Shown here piece by piece: positions 21,550 through 32,680 of a stretch of DNA of 64,000 nucleotides. Position 1 is the first letter of the stretch. Each line of letters starts with the position of its first letter. Source of the stretch: Balaenoptera acutorostrata (Eukaryota; Chordata; Mammalia; Artiodactyla; Balaenopteridae). Both the position numbers and the translations under genes were made by a program. The stretch covers positions 76,161,985-76,225,984 of the forward strand of contig NC_080067.1 of the NCBI RefSeq assembly GCF_949987535.1. Reading direction: 5' to 3'. Under the pieces are notes generated by a model. That model was not told where the DNA came from and made no database searches. It saw only the letters and a list, made by a program, of their open reading frames with translations.

Positions 21550-23545
21550 CCTTGGACTATCACCCTCTTTCTCTCCTTCCCTGTCCTGCCAAACACCTTA
21601 AGAGATTTGCCTTCTCACCTTACCACCAAATTCCACTCCTCCAATTCTTGCTTAATCCGCCAGCCAGACTCTTTTCCCACTCACCGTCACCCTATTTCTC
21701 TACCCAAGCTGCTCTTATCGAGGCCGCCAAGGGTCTCCATGTGGCTTAATCCCATGGCCAATGCTCACTTCTCATTTTCTTGACCATCAGCATCTCACCC
21801 AGGGAGTCATTCCCTCCGCTTGAAATTCATCTTTCACTTTGCTTCCTAGACATCATACTCTCTTGATTTCCTCCTATTGGACCCTCAACCTCTTGTCAGT
21901 ATCTCCTGCTCCTTCCTCTTCACAGCCCCAACTGCTCCAGGTCTCCGTGTTTGGATCTCTTTTTTGTCTCTATAATTGGCCCCTTGGAAAACTCATTGTT
22001 CTTATAGCTTTAAATAATAAGCTTTCAATTTTATATATCCAATGGTGTTAGTCTTCCTTTGCTGCTATAATGATACTATAAACTTAGTATCTTACAATAA
22101 CACAAATCTATTATCTTGTAACTCTGGAGGTCAGAGTCTGAAATGAGTCTCACTGGGCTAAAACCAAAGTGTCAGCTGAGCTGGTTCCTCCAGAGGCTCC
22201 TGCAAGAATCTGTTCCTTTCTTCTTCCCACTTCTAGATGCTGCCAGCATTCCTTGTCTTGTGGCCATATCACTTTGATCGCTGCTTCCACCGTCACATCA
22301 CCTTCTCCTCTGACTCTTACTTCTTTTGTGTTCCTCTTATAAGAACTACTGAGATCACACCTAGATGATCCAGGATAATCTCCCCATCTCAAGATCCTTA
22401 ACTTAATCACCTGTGCAAAGTCCCTTTTCTTGTATAAAGTAACATTCGTGGATTCTAGAGATTAGGATGTGGCCATTATTCCACACCAGCCTAGACTTCT
22501 CTCTAACTCCACATTGGGATACCCAACTGCCTATCTGCAAATCTGCTGGGATGTATAATAGGCATCTTAACACCAGCATAATGGTCAATGAGCAGTTCCT
22601 CTTGCAGACTTCCTCATCCCAGTTAATGCCAATCCCATCCTCCTAATTGCCCAGTCCCAAAACTCTGCAGTCCCCCCTAATTTCTCTCTTTTTTTCCCCT
22701 CACATACCACATCCAATTTCAGCAGCCAATTCTCTTGTCTCTCTCTTTAAATTGTACCAGAATCCTCCCACTTCATACTATGTCCAATGTTATCAGACTG
22801 TCTCAACTCACCATTAATGTTCACCCAGATTATTGCAACACCCTCCTAACTGGCCTCCTAGCTTTTTGCACTGCCCCACCCACTGCAGTCTATTCTCCAT
22901 ACAGTAGCCTGAGTGGTCCTGCTAAAACCAAAGTTAGATTATGCTGTTTGTTTTTTTTTTTCTCAAAACTCTTCTTCAGTGTCTTCCTATTTTACTAATA
23001 ATGACCACCAGGCCTTATGTGACCTGTGCCCTCATTATGCCTCTGGCCTCATCTCCCACCACTGTCTCCTTCACCTACTCTGCCCCAGCTACACCGAACT
23101 CCTGGACGTTCCTTGAAAATGCCAAGCATCTTCCTACCTCAGGATCCTTGCACACACTCTTTCCTCTGTCTCCGAGGCTCTTCTCCCAGATGTCCATGTA
23201 GCTCACTCTCTCACATCTTTCAAGTATTTTCTCAAACGTGTTTCAGTGATGACATTCCTGACCTCCATAGGGAAAAGCCCAACCCATCTCCTCCCCAACC
23301 CCAGCTCTCTCTCTCTCCCTTCCCTGCTTTCTTCTGTTCCATCACTTTTTTCTCCTCCAGTCATTGCTATTTCTCAGTCTATTTTACTTACTTGTTTTGT
23401 TTGTTGTTTTCCTCTTCTCCTTTTTAAACTATAAATTCTATGAAGGTATGCATTTGTGTCTGCCTTGTTTCCTTTTATAACCAAAAATGGTGCTTGGCAT
23501 ATAGTAGAACTCAATACGAATTTGTAGAATGAAGAAAAGAGGGTA
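21550..23545 (+). repeat. long L2 LINE copy, ORF2 3' part and 3' end
   Basis: Nearly 2 kb of L2 interrupted by an LTR at 22048-22485. Recognisable ORF2 pieces include the frame at 22735-22998 with HPDYCNTLLTGLLAF, equivalent to the L2 DYCN-LLTGL motif, and the following cysteine-poor C-terminal region. The 3' end is plain: AACTATAAATTCTATGAAGG, GCTTGGCATATAGTAGAAC. Many stops and frameshifts; it is not functional. Confidence 0.85.
22048..22485 (-). mobile_element. MLT1-like ERVL-MaLR solo LTR
   Basis: Reverse-oriented LTR inserted in the L2. It starts TTAGTCTTCCTTTGCTGCTA, contains AACTCTGGAGGTCAGAGTCT, GATCCAGGATAATCTCCCCA and TCAAGATCCTTAACTTAATC, and ends near GGATGTGGCCATTATTCC. This matches the complement of MLT1-type LTRs. 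No internal retroviral sequence is present. Confidence 0.8.
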
Positions 23546-23599
23546 TCGCCACATAGGTGTCCAGGAGATTAGTGAAATGTGGCATTTACTGCACCTGTT

Positions 23600-24620
23600 C
23601 TTTCATTAATTTAATCACTCAGTGTTTGCCAAGGGTCTGCCCTGAGCCTAGACCTCAAGGAGCATATAGTCTTTGGGCTCACATATGTACTGTGATATTG
23701 ATTTATAATAAATATATATTTGGAGCTCCCAAAACCCTTGGAATTTCCTGTGCTGAGAGTGTTAAATGTGTCTTATGTTAATAAGGTGAGTTTTGGAAGG
23801 CACCTAAAGATGGGAGCTGGTTGCCTGTGGAGCCAACTGAGTAATTAGACGGTTGGAACTTTCAGTCTCACCCCCTGATTTCTGGGGAGGGAGAGGGTCT
23901 GGAGATTGAGTTCAATCACCAAAGGCCAACAATTTAATCAGTTGTGCCTATGTAATGAAGTCTTCATAAAACCCAAAAGGACAGGGTTCAGAGAGCTCCT
24001 AGGCAGGTGAACCAGAATGCTTCCACACGCTACTGTGTTGGCGCCCAACTCCATGGAACAGACACTTCTTTGTTGGGGACCTTGCCCTATGTATCTCTTC
24101 ATCAAGCTATTGATTTGTATCTTTTCATATCCTTTTGTAACAAACTGGTAATCTAATGAGTAAACTGGCTTCCTGAGTTCTGTGAACCACTCTAGCAAAT
24201 TAATTGAATCCAAGGAGGGGGTCATGGGAACCTCTGATTTATAGCCAGTTGGTCAGAAGCACAGGTAACAACCTGGACTTGTGATTGGCATCTGAAGTGG
24301 GGGCAATCTCTCTGAGTAGATAGCGTCAGAATTGAGTTGAATTGTAGGACACCCAGCTGGTGTCTGAGAATTGCTTGGTGGAGTGGGGAAAAAAACCCAC
24401 ATACTGGAAATGGTGTCAGAATTGGACATGCAAACACCTAACTTTAACACAAAGCTGACTTAAAAGTGCTACAGTAAGAGTTCAGAGTGCAGTGGCGGGC
24501 ACAGAGGAGCGAGAGAGACATTCGATCCTGCTGGTGGCTTTGGGTAATTGGAAGTAACTTCATGGGGAAGGTGGCATTGGAGCTGCACCTTGATGGATTT
24601 CTAGTTGTACTGTAAGCCTC
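23600..24620 (-). repeat. L2 3' region, split by an LTR
   Basis: Reverse L2 at about 23600-23690 (CTCAAGGAGCATATAGTCTT) and 24429-24620 (GGGGAAGGTGGCATTGGAGC, TGCACCTTGATGGATTTC). The LTR at 23691-24428 lies between the two parts in collinear order. Confidence 0.6.
23691..24428 (+). mobile_element. solo LTR of an ancient endogenous retrovirus
   Basis: A 738-bp element starting TG and ending CA. Distinctive wording: ATTGATTTATAATAAATATA near the start, GAGATTGAGTTCAATCACCA, CTATGTAATGAAGTCTTCAT, GCAAATTAATTGAATCCAAG and GATTGGCATCTGAAGTGGGG near the end. It resembles ancient mammalian LTRs, but the family name is not certain. Target duplication is eroded. There are no internal genes; it is a recombined single LTR. 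Confidence 0.7.
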
Positions 24621-25505
24621 AGGATCCATGGTGCAAGGCAGTGTCAGTGTTCCTTCAAAACCCAGCATGGGACCTGGTTCCAAGCCTGGGACCCTGACAC
24701 ACACCAGTCTGATGGTGGGAAGGTTAAACTTAGGAGAGTAACCTCCTCCTCAGCCTGGCCCGTCTCAGAGGCCTCTGGGGAGAGGATTGAAAAGATCACA
24801 TCTGCCAAGCAGAAGGCAATGCCTTCAGCAAAGTCCAAGTAGACGTAGTGTCTTCATGATGTTATCCCCAGAGTCTGGGCAGAGAATCTGGGCAGGAGAT
24901 CCAAGCCTTGCTGGAGAGGGATGCGGGGTGGGCAGGAGCCAAGCCCCTGGGGCCCCGAGGCTCTGTCGTGAGGGCTGAAGGGAGCGTCATTCGAGAGCGA
25001 GGATAGAGTAACAGGCTGTGCAGCCCTGAATGGCTCCCCTATCTCTGTCTCCCTGTGGCCTTGAACTCCCACTTGTCCACAAGAGGACAGAGGTTTTCTG
25101 AAAAAACAATGCTGGGTGGCCCTGGCTTTCTGGAGTCTGACCTTCTGTTCCCCTTTCAGACTTCAGAGTGGGGTCGTCTTGGTTGCTTGTTTCTCATTTT
25201 CTTCTTCATTCACTCCAATGTCTTTAGCGGCAAAGGCAGAACAAGTAAAGTGGAGACTAGGCTTTGTAACTGCCATGGTTTGGAAGTGCCCCTCCCCCTT
25301 TCGCTGATTTCTCGGGGTCATTGGGCTTTCTCACGGGTTTGAGTGTGTTATGAAACCGGTCCGCAGTGGGGGAGAAGCTCTGTGTAGATGTGTCCCTTGA
25401 CCGTAATGATGGTGGCATTCAACACGCGCTCTCTGCATGCCTGGCCCGGCTCTGGGCTCCGTGGGGCTGCAAAAGAAGGAGAACTGGTGGTCATCCAAGC
25501 TGAAG
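24621..25505. other. unique, GC-richer sequence
   Basis: No repeat recognised. Frames are short and overlapping. The last part may include the 5' untranslated end of the COX6A1 retrocopy, which could not be delimited. Confidence 0.4.
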
Positions 25506-26035
25506 ATGGTGGTGGCCTGTGGCTGGATGCCAGGCTTCTGGGCTGCTCGCTGGGTCCTGGCCACGGCCAAGGTGGCCTGTATCAGTGGTGCCCATGGCAG
25601 AGCTCGGCTGGCATGTGGAAAGTCTTTACCTGCTTTTCGGCACTCCCCTCTGTGGGAGTGGGCGTGCTGAATGCCTTCCAGGAGTTGCTCCACGTAGAGC
25701 ACCAGACATCCAAGGTCATGGCCTATCCCATCTCTGCATCAGGTCTAACCCTTCCCCTGGGGTGATGGTAACGTCTCTATTCGACAACCCTTGGGTGAGT
25801 CCTCTTCCGACTGACTATGAAGATGAATAAATAGCACCTAGGTCACTCTCCAGGCACAGGGCCCACTGCCCTGGTTGGGACGATCTCTCTGCAGTATACT
25901 CTGTACAGGACCTTCAGCTTGCCTTCCTCACTTGGATCAAGTGAGGACCAGGAGACTGATTGTTCCTCCCTTTGCTTGTGGCAGGAGATGGCTTAAATAT
26001 ATAACCAACCTTAGGAGAACAAAAAGTGGTGAAAC
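25506..26035 (+). pseudogene. COX6A1P: COX6A1 processed pseudogene (cytochrome c oxidase subunit 6A1)
   Basis: COX6A1 is a small inner-membrane subunit of mitochondrial complex IV. The retrocopy starts at the ATG at 25506 and ends at TAA 25828-25830 after LPTDYEDE, matching the ending of the parent (PLPTGYEDE). The presequence part lies in one frame (SGAHG at about 25585), the membrane segment in a second (MWK at 25613, then ALPSVGVGVLN, cf. parent ALPGVAVSMLN), and the C-terminus in a third (SLFDNPWVSPLPTDYEDE). So at least two net frame shifts, near 25600 and 25750, break it. No intron is visible, as expected for an mRNA copy. 25831-26035 probably holds the 3' untranslated part (ACAAAAAGTGGTGAAACC at its end); no poly-A or target duplication was found, which suggests age. 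COX6A2 fits less well because it ends differently. Similarity was judged from memory of the protein family. Confidence 0.85.
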
Positions 26036-26477
26036 CCATGCTTCTGCCTCAAGGAGCTGGCCTCTGTAAGTTAACCCCAAGACCCAGATGTTCTGGGTTG
26101 AGGCAGAATTCGGTGTTTGAAGAGACGGTGAGGCTGAGGAGGTGAGACTGAGGGAAGGTAGATCCCAGAGCCGGGCTGAGGAAGATAAGAGGCCAAGAGG
26201 ACATCAGAAACCCGCCGTCTGCACCTTGGCCCTGGACAAGCCACCACAAGAGACCCAGAGTCAGAATCGCCGCTTTAAGGCTAACCACACACTTGTCCAC
26301 ACCCTCAGTGCTGGTAACTTAGTTTTAAACTATTTATTTGAATTTTCAGTACAAACTAATGAAAAACGCTCAAATGACAAAACAAAGCTAGCACGATCTC
26401 TTTTCCTTCTGTGATACCACCTCTAGCTTCCTGCGATTCTTCTGATTATACACACAGGCGTTTATACCGAGCTAATT
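26036..26477. other. unique sequence
   Basis: No repeat or gene recognised. The part 26310-26400 is AT-rich and may be conserved, but nothing shows this directly. Confidence 0.35.
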
Positions 26478-26660
26478 GGAGCCGGGCTGCCAGGGGAGGA
26501 AGCCCCGCTCTGCCACCTACTAGCTCCCTGTGTGATGGAGGGAATCTTCTCCCGGCCTCCTTTTCCTCATCTGTAGAATGGAGATAATAACAGAACCTAC
26601 TTTTCAAGGCTCAAATGAGTGAAATTTAGAATGATCTGTTAGATGGATGTGAAATAAAAT
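26478..26660 (+). repeat. MIR relic
   Basis: CTCTGCCACCTACTAGCTCC, TTTTCCTCATCTGTAGAATG, GAGATAATAACAGAACCTAC: unmistakable MIR core. Confidence 0.88.
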
Positions 26661-26879
26661 CAATACTACAGGCGGATTAGGCAGCCGGCAATCCCCCCAG
26701 CCCCCAGGCCTCCTCGACTCCCCCTAAGCTGCTCTCCTTCTCCCTGTAAGCGCTCCATCTGTGGGTTTGCAAACACAAAACCCATGCCTCTGCCCCAAAG
26801 AGTTTCCCCTCTGCAGGGAAGCTCCTGGACCCAAGAGCATTCAGGCACTGGCCTCTGCAGGGCATATAGCCCCAGTGCT

Positions 26880-27005
26880 GGTCACTTCTTAGGCTTAAGG
26901 CTCTTCCGGAGCAAGGGGTGTCATATTTATCTCTGTATCCCCTGTGCCCTCACGGTACATGGCATAGAGAAAGAAGTTAGTCAATGCTTGTTGGACATAA
27001 ATAAA
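26880..27005 (+). repeat. L2 3' end
   Basis: CATATTTATCTCTGTATCCC, CACGGTACATGGCATAGAG, TCAATGCTTGTTGGACATAA match the L2 3' terminus. Confidence 0.7.
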
Positions 27006-27800
27006 AGTATCCTTCCACCTGATGGTTCCTGATATGCCTTTCCCAGTGATCTCCCAGCAGCTGCAAGGCAGGACTGGGACCACTGTCTCTACTTTCACAG
27101 CCTCCGAGAGGGATGCAGGAGTCCAAGTTTCCACGAGCGGCAGGCCAGGCCATGGACGCAGGTCTCCATCAAGGACACTTCCCGCCGGGTCGGGCTGTCC
27201 TCTTAGACTCTACGCCATTTCTATCCCAGTGGTTGCCTTCAGCTCCTGACTCACTCTAGCCATCCCCGTGGGCCCTGCTTATAACGCGGAAGAGATGCTC
27301 TCTTGGGGCCTGGGAGCCCCATGAGGCAGGGAGCTGGGCTGGCTTGTCCACTGGGCCCTGGACCACAGCCTGCTCTCAGAACAAAGCCGCAGCAGTGACG
27401 TGGCCACCCGAGCCCAGCTGCTCTGGTGCTGCTGTCTCCAAACATCCCCATGCACCAGCCAGTCTGTGCAACACACGTCCTGGCCCTTACCCCTTCTTGA
27501 GCCTACCCCACCCCATTCCCAGGCCCCCGGGGCCGGGGGAGGGGATGATTATACTAGATATTATTTGGTAATTAAGAAGAAAAACAGAAAGGAGTGTGCT
27601 TTTTTTTTCTTTCTGTCATTTGGCTGCATCAAAATGCTTCTGCTTTCCAAATGGCCACATAGGTTTACCCCACCCTCCCCTCAGATGCAGCCTGTCTCTG
27701 CTTCTGGCTCCTGAGGCTGTAGAGCTGAGTCAGCAACTTCGGCTGTGTGGAGAGAGGCTGCTATTGAATCTTGTGACCAGGGTCCCTAGGAAACACTGGA
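27006..27800. other. unique sequence, GC-richer
   Basis: No recognised repeat. Overlapping frames on both strands (up to 104 codons at 27400-27714) show no domain. Confidence 0.4.
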
Positions 27801-27804
27801 AAAA

Positions 27805-27900
27805 TAGTGCTTCATAATTGTACATCACCTATCACTTTACAAGTCACTTCCTCATCCATTATTCATATGACCCTCACAGCTCTCTGCCTAGGTCAGCAGG
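27805..27900 (+). repeat. MIR fragment
   Basis: CATCACCTATCACTTTACAA and CATATGACCCTCACAGCTCT resemble the MIR 5' half. Confidence 0.55.
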
Positions 27901-27921
27901 ATATTACTAGGGGCAAAAATG

Positions 27922-27959
27922 GATTTTGTAAATTAAATTGGATTTTGTCAATTAAATTG
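27922..27959. repeat. 19-bp tandem duplication
   Basis: Two adjacent 19-bp units (27922-27940 and 27941-27959) differing at one base; each contains AATTAAATTG. Confidence 0.93.
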
Positions 27960-28059
27960 GCCGTGACCCTTTTCACAGTCCTTTGGTGTGAAACTGCGGC
28001 ACAGGAATCTAATACAGCCCGTGATAGAGATGATGAAGTTAATCCCCAAACCAGAATGT

Positions 28060-28230
28060 AACCTGGTACAGAGCCAGCACACCTGGCTTCTAGCCTCGAT
28101 TGCCAAGAGAACTTGGGCAACACGCAACCCCCTCCGGGCCTCAGTTTTCCTATCTATCAAGTGAGATTTACGATCTGCAAGATCTTGTCTAGTTATTTGG
28201 ATGAGGGTATATTAAGAGCTAACATGGTAG
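28060..28230 (+). repeat. MIR relic
   Basis: AGAGAACTTGGGCAACACGC, GGGCCTCAGTTTTCCTATCT, ATCAAGTGAGATTTACGATC match the MIR core and 3' part. Confidence 0.75.
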
Positions 28231-30175
28231 GGCTATTATACACCTACCGTTGAATCCCCCCACCCGACACACACCTACACACTCTGAAGTGGGGTAAATG
28301 CTGAAATCAACAAATTCATGAACTTTTCCCCAGCTGTTACCTAATCGGTAGGCAATGCCTGTCTTAAGCATTCGATCCTAACTTCACTGTGTAATTTCTT
28401 TTTAAATTGATGGCTTCTGTGCTCATGAGGGTCTCCTGGAAGTTCAAAAGGGTTGTAAGAAGATAGGGAGGTGCCCAGATAACCCAGTGGGGCCTGTACA
28501 TTGTGACATCTTTGGTGTGACCTCAGAAAGTGATGGTCCCTCTGTTTCCTTGTTGGCAGCAGAGGGAGAGGGGAGCAGGACCTAGAACCCTCCTCTTCAC
28601 TAGAAGGCCTAAGGAATAAGCAGTATGATGGCTGCTTTTTTCTGGGTCCTCTGCTTCTTAGGAGAGTAGCAGGTTTGAGGCTGCCCTGTTTGCAAGTTCA
28701 AACTCTACTCAGGGCAGCAAACATGGGAAAGCGTGGTGAGTACACAGCAAGTCTTACTTGCGCTGTGAATTGAATCTTAATCTACAAATACCCTTAGAAG
28801 CAAAAAAAAATAAACAGGGGCTCAATCAATCATTTTGCCAAGCTCAGTCCTGTACAGCTGAGGTTGTGAAGTGCTAAACCCCATGGAAACGACAACTGTC
28901 ATCAGTTCAATGAACAAAACCCAAGGTTGAAAAACAGAGCTTTCAACATGTGTTTATCCTCAATGGACCTGAATCACATGGTCACATATCCCTTTCTGCT
29001 GGGCTGAAACTGACTCCTGACTGAGGGGGAATGAAGAAAAGTTTGATTTAGTTTTAAAAAGTGATATTATCAGAGCAAAAAATTATAATGATTTTATAAA
29101 ATGTAGTAGCAGTCACTTAAAACAAATACAGTTTATTAAAGCATATATATTGTGATAATGTTGGAGAGGGAATTAAGATGAAAATTCATGGAGAAAGCAA
29201 AATTGTATTAATTGCTTTTGAACTTAATAGTGTTGTTCTTTTAAATTAAATTAACTCTTTTGAGTCTTTATTCAGGCATTTTTGGTAGCCCTTGCAGAAA
29301 TTCTAACTAATATATATTGGTTATATACTAATAAGCAGAGAATCAATATAAGCCAGTGACATTAATATTTGTTACATATCAAACGGATATAAAAAGATGT
29401 ATTTTAACTGTGTTAATAGAATTTTAAAATTCCATAAGAGATATTTGAAGTACAGGTCCTAGAAAAAGGAATGAGTCCAATGATCTACTTTGTATGTGTT
29501 TAACTATAAGAGCTTCTCACTTAATAGAAGAAAAAAAACAAGAGAGGTTTTTATTGTGGTTCCTGAAAATTAGGATACAAATTCTTGAAACTGCCTAAAG
29601 GAGTAAGTATTTGGAAAGAATGAACAGAAAAGAAAGAAAAAAAAAAGCAAGAGTCAACCGCAGTCCGCTCTCCGGTGACAAGCTTTCTTAAAATAAGGCT
29701 GTTCAAAGCTACGGAATCCGAACACCGGGGTCACAGGGAGCGGTGCCCTCACACCCTCCACCTGACGCCTGGCCTATTACAGCTAATTCCTTTCACGTGT
29801 TGGGTAGAACGGGCGCTGGATAGAAACTCTGTAGGCGCAGCGGACTCTTTCATCTAACAATCCACAGTCCTTCTTGTTTTATGGAAAGAGCTCCAGAGGC
29901 AAGCAAGGTTAATGACTTGCCTAAAGTCGGGGGGAAAGTAAGTGGGGAAAATGGAAACAGAACGTTCTGCCCTGACCTGCCTTGGTCTTCACTTCTCCTC
30001 TGTTCCCTTCTGTGACACACGAAGCAACTGATCAGGAAGCAAGATGAAATGACATTTTTCCTTTGCTTATCCTTTTCCACAGTTGGAAAAACTGTTCTGC
30101 TGAGATGGCGCCCAATTTCTTTCTAAAGCGTGCAATAAATAAGACCTCCTGAAAGTGTCTATAAATGGAATCCAC
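28231..30175. other. about 1.9 kb unique sequence, partly AT-rich
   Basis: No interspersed repeat recognised. 28840-29000 (tandem-free, mixed composition) and 29650-29860 look like ordinary unique DNA and could include conserved non-coding sequence. No gene-like frame over 80 codons. Confidence 0.4.
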
Positions 30176-30179
30176 GTCA

Positions 30180-30252
30180 GTCCATCATCATCACCATCAT
30201 CGTCTCATCAGCATCGTTCTTCTTCTTCTTATTGTGGTGATGGTGGTGGTGG
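30180..30252. repeat. compound trinucleotide repeat
   Basis: (ATC)n-type sequence (CATCATCATCACCATCATCG) is followed by (TTC)n and then (GGT)n-type sequence (GGTGATGGTGGTGGTGGT). The outer parts are partly complementary and could pair. Confidence 0.8.
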
Positions 30253-31588
30253 TCCTCAGTAGTAGCATTTTAGGCTTTCTACCGTCACAGTCCTTTTGAA
30301 CCACAAAGCCCTTAAGGCTTCTGATCCTGAGGTCATGAAGATTGCTCCTTCCACAAATCGTGATTTGTGAAGGCTCAGAGGAAGGTCACTGAGTGGGCCA
30401 GTTAGAAGGATCCAGCCTTCTGCTAGGTTTAGTATCCTGTTCAAGGCCTGGTGGTGGCTACTATTTGTTTTTACCATCTCTCACTCCCTGTACCAAGATG
30501 CACCCTTAGAATAAGGTCCTTATAAAGTGCTTCAGACTGAGAGTTTCCAGGAAAGAGAATGTTAACTCTGTTGACAAATTCCAGTGTTGCGACGCTCCAG
30601 GTCTTAATTCTTTGTGCAAACTCTCCATCCTGAGTTTGCATGTCCCCTCGTGCTCCTAATTAGTCTTGTCACGGGCTCCTACGCTATTGTTTTAAACACC
30701 ACCTTGTGTCCCAGGAGCCAAGGGGTCCTTCGGGGTGAGTAGTGTTGTATTTGTGTATATTTTTAAAAAAACGATCGTCGCTCTTCTCGCTGTGGCAGCC
30801 ATCAGTCTTCAGTGGAGGTGTTGCCATAGAGATGTTGTCTGATCCATCTCTATTGATAGCCCCCTTTACAGGGGGCCGTGAATAGGCGCTGAGGTAGGTA
30901 AATGTATGCAGTGACATTGAGCGGATGATTCTATTCTGAAAAATTCCTGCACAGTTTGTTTCTGTGCTTGTCTGAGGGCTGGGACACGGTGTTGGGTTTT
31001 GTCGCGCGTGCTCTCCTCACAGGCCCAGAGTTAATGCAAGCCTTGTTTGGAACCACTGAAGCGGAAATTTCCCTGCTGCCAAGGACAAAAGCTTCACAGG
31101 CCACCTCAGAGGCTGCTTTGGGAAGGCTGTGTCTCCTGGGCTCCCAAAGGAAATGAGAGATAAGGTGGAACACGGAGGAGCGCCCTCAGAATTGTCCCAG
31201 ACCTCCTGGTCCCACCGGACACATCTGGCCCTGTCGGACACATCTGGCACCATGGAAACTCCTCTGGCTAAGTGCGGGCTTCTCCAATCAAGGGTTTAAT
31301 TTGATTTGTCTTCTTCCAGGCTGTTGAGAGAAATCATCTTGAAGATGTGTGTGCTTTTCTGTTTATGGTGATAAGTGTGTATTTGCACAGCTCTCTGCTC
31401 TGTCTTTTCCCTCTCGGGCGCGAGGGTGAGAAGCTCTCTTAGGAAAAACAATGATCATTTCATCGGTTCATGCCTTTATGTTTAAACCAAATAACACCCA
31501 AGGCTTCTTCCCCCTCTGAGAAAAAGAAAGGGAGGGAAGAAGGGAGGAAGGATTTATTGAGAGGCTTGTGTCCTTGGAAAGTCACCAT
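30253..31588. other. unique sequence with a possible conserved block
   Basis: No repeat recognised. 30680-31060 is CpG-containing, repeat-free and of mixed composition (for example AAACGATCGTCGCTCTTCTC, TTGTCGCGCGTGCTCTCC). It could be regulatory. No coding evidence. Confidence 0.35.
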
Positions 31589-31589
31589 A

Positions 31590-31625
31590 AATGAATTTTG
31601 TTGAAGAATGAATGAATGAATGTTT
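31590..31625 (+). repeat. (GAAT)n run, likely L2 tail
   Basis: TTTTGTTGAAGAATGAATGAATGAATG is the usual degenerate L2 3' tail. Confidence 0.6.
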
Positions 31626-31654
31626 AAAGCTAGCTTGATGCAAGTTAGGAGTTT

Positions 31655-31840
31655 CCAGAAATATTTTTTCCATTTACTCTTCACAATCCTGTGACACAGG
31701 AGTGATTAGCCCCTTTTTACAGAAAGGTTAAGTGACTTGCCCAAGGCCACGTGGAAGATGAATGGTGGCCCTTGGAACTGAATCTGGGTCTTTTGATTCC
31801 AAGTCCAGTGCTCTTTTTCCAGGACCTCCGCAGCCTTGCT
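31655..31840 (+). repeat. MIR relic
   Basis: CTCTTCACAATCCTGTGACA, TTACAGAAAGGTTAAGTGAC, TTGCCCAAGGCCACGTGG: well preserved MIR core. Confidence 0.88.
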
Positions 31841-32260
31841 TCTAGCCTCTGTGTTTGGTGGCCTCTGCCCGTGGGCCAGAGATGCTTTAGCAAGGTCAGC
31901 TTTCTCCCTGCAGGCACTAGCATAGCCTGGGTGAAGCCCATTTCCTCATGCTCCTTGCCCTGACCTCTGTCCTTGGCCATTTGGCCATGGCCAGGCCCTG
32001 CCTGATGTTAGCAGCATCAAAGAAGGGAAGGGCATGAGACACAAGTGGAAACTGCAAAGCTACATACATTTCTTGAACTTCGGGAATAGGTCCAGGGCGG
32101 GCTGTGTGACAGTGCTTCTGGCCCCCAGATGTTTGCTTGTCTGTTAAGTTGCTCCATGTGTGGGTCATGTCATCTGAAGGCTGGAAAGCAGGGGAGGGAA
32201 AAGCTTTGTCGCATGGCCTTGCAGAGCTTTGGTGTATGGATTTGGGGACACAGAACTCCA
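31841..32260. other. unique sequence
   Basis: No repeat or gene recognised. Confidence 0.4.
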
Positions 32261-32261
32261 G

Positions 32262-32450
32262 TGTTCAAACATCCATTTGTTCATTCCCTCACTCATTTTC
32301 TCACTCGCTCTTAAGCTCATTCACTCATTCATTCACATACTCAGTATACACCCTGGGTAGGACTTGAGCCAGGCACAGGAGTCTGGTGCAAAGGGTACAG
32401 AAATGAAGAAGACATGTGCCCTGTTTCCCATAAACTCAGAAATGTATAGT
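32262..32450 (-). repeat. L2 3' end
   Basis: Reverse L2 terminus with decayed (ATTC)n: CATTCACTCATTCATTCACA, GGCACAGGAGTCTGGTGC, AATGAAGAAGACATGTGCCC. Confidence 0.7.
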
Positions 32451-32454
32451 TATA

Positions 32455-32680
32455 GCACCAAAATAACAGCAATTAACATCTGCCCTTTATAGTTTACAGA
32501 ATGCTTTCACATCTCATATCCAACCTTCACCATATTCTATGTGGTAGGAATTATTGCTAAATCCATTTTGCAACTTTGCAGATGAGAAAAACAATAATCA
32601 GAAAAGCTATCCCAAGTCCTTTGAGCGCAGGTCCCGTGTGGTTTTGAATAGTTCCAGTCTGGAGGCGCTTTTTCTTAATC
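32455..32680 (+). repeat. MIR relic
   Basis: AACAGCAATTAACATCTGCC, ATGTGGTAGGAATTATTGCT, GCAGATGAGAAAAACAATAA. Confidence 0.75.

Noticed and set aside
30105..30120. CTCF-like AGATGGCGCC at about 30104-30113
   Set aside because: The right half of the motif fits but the left half has about five mismatches.
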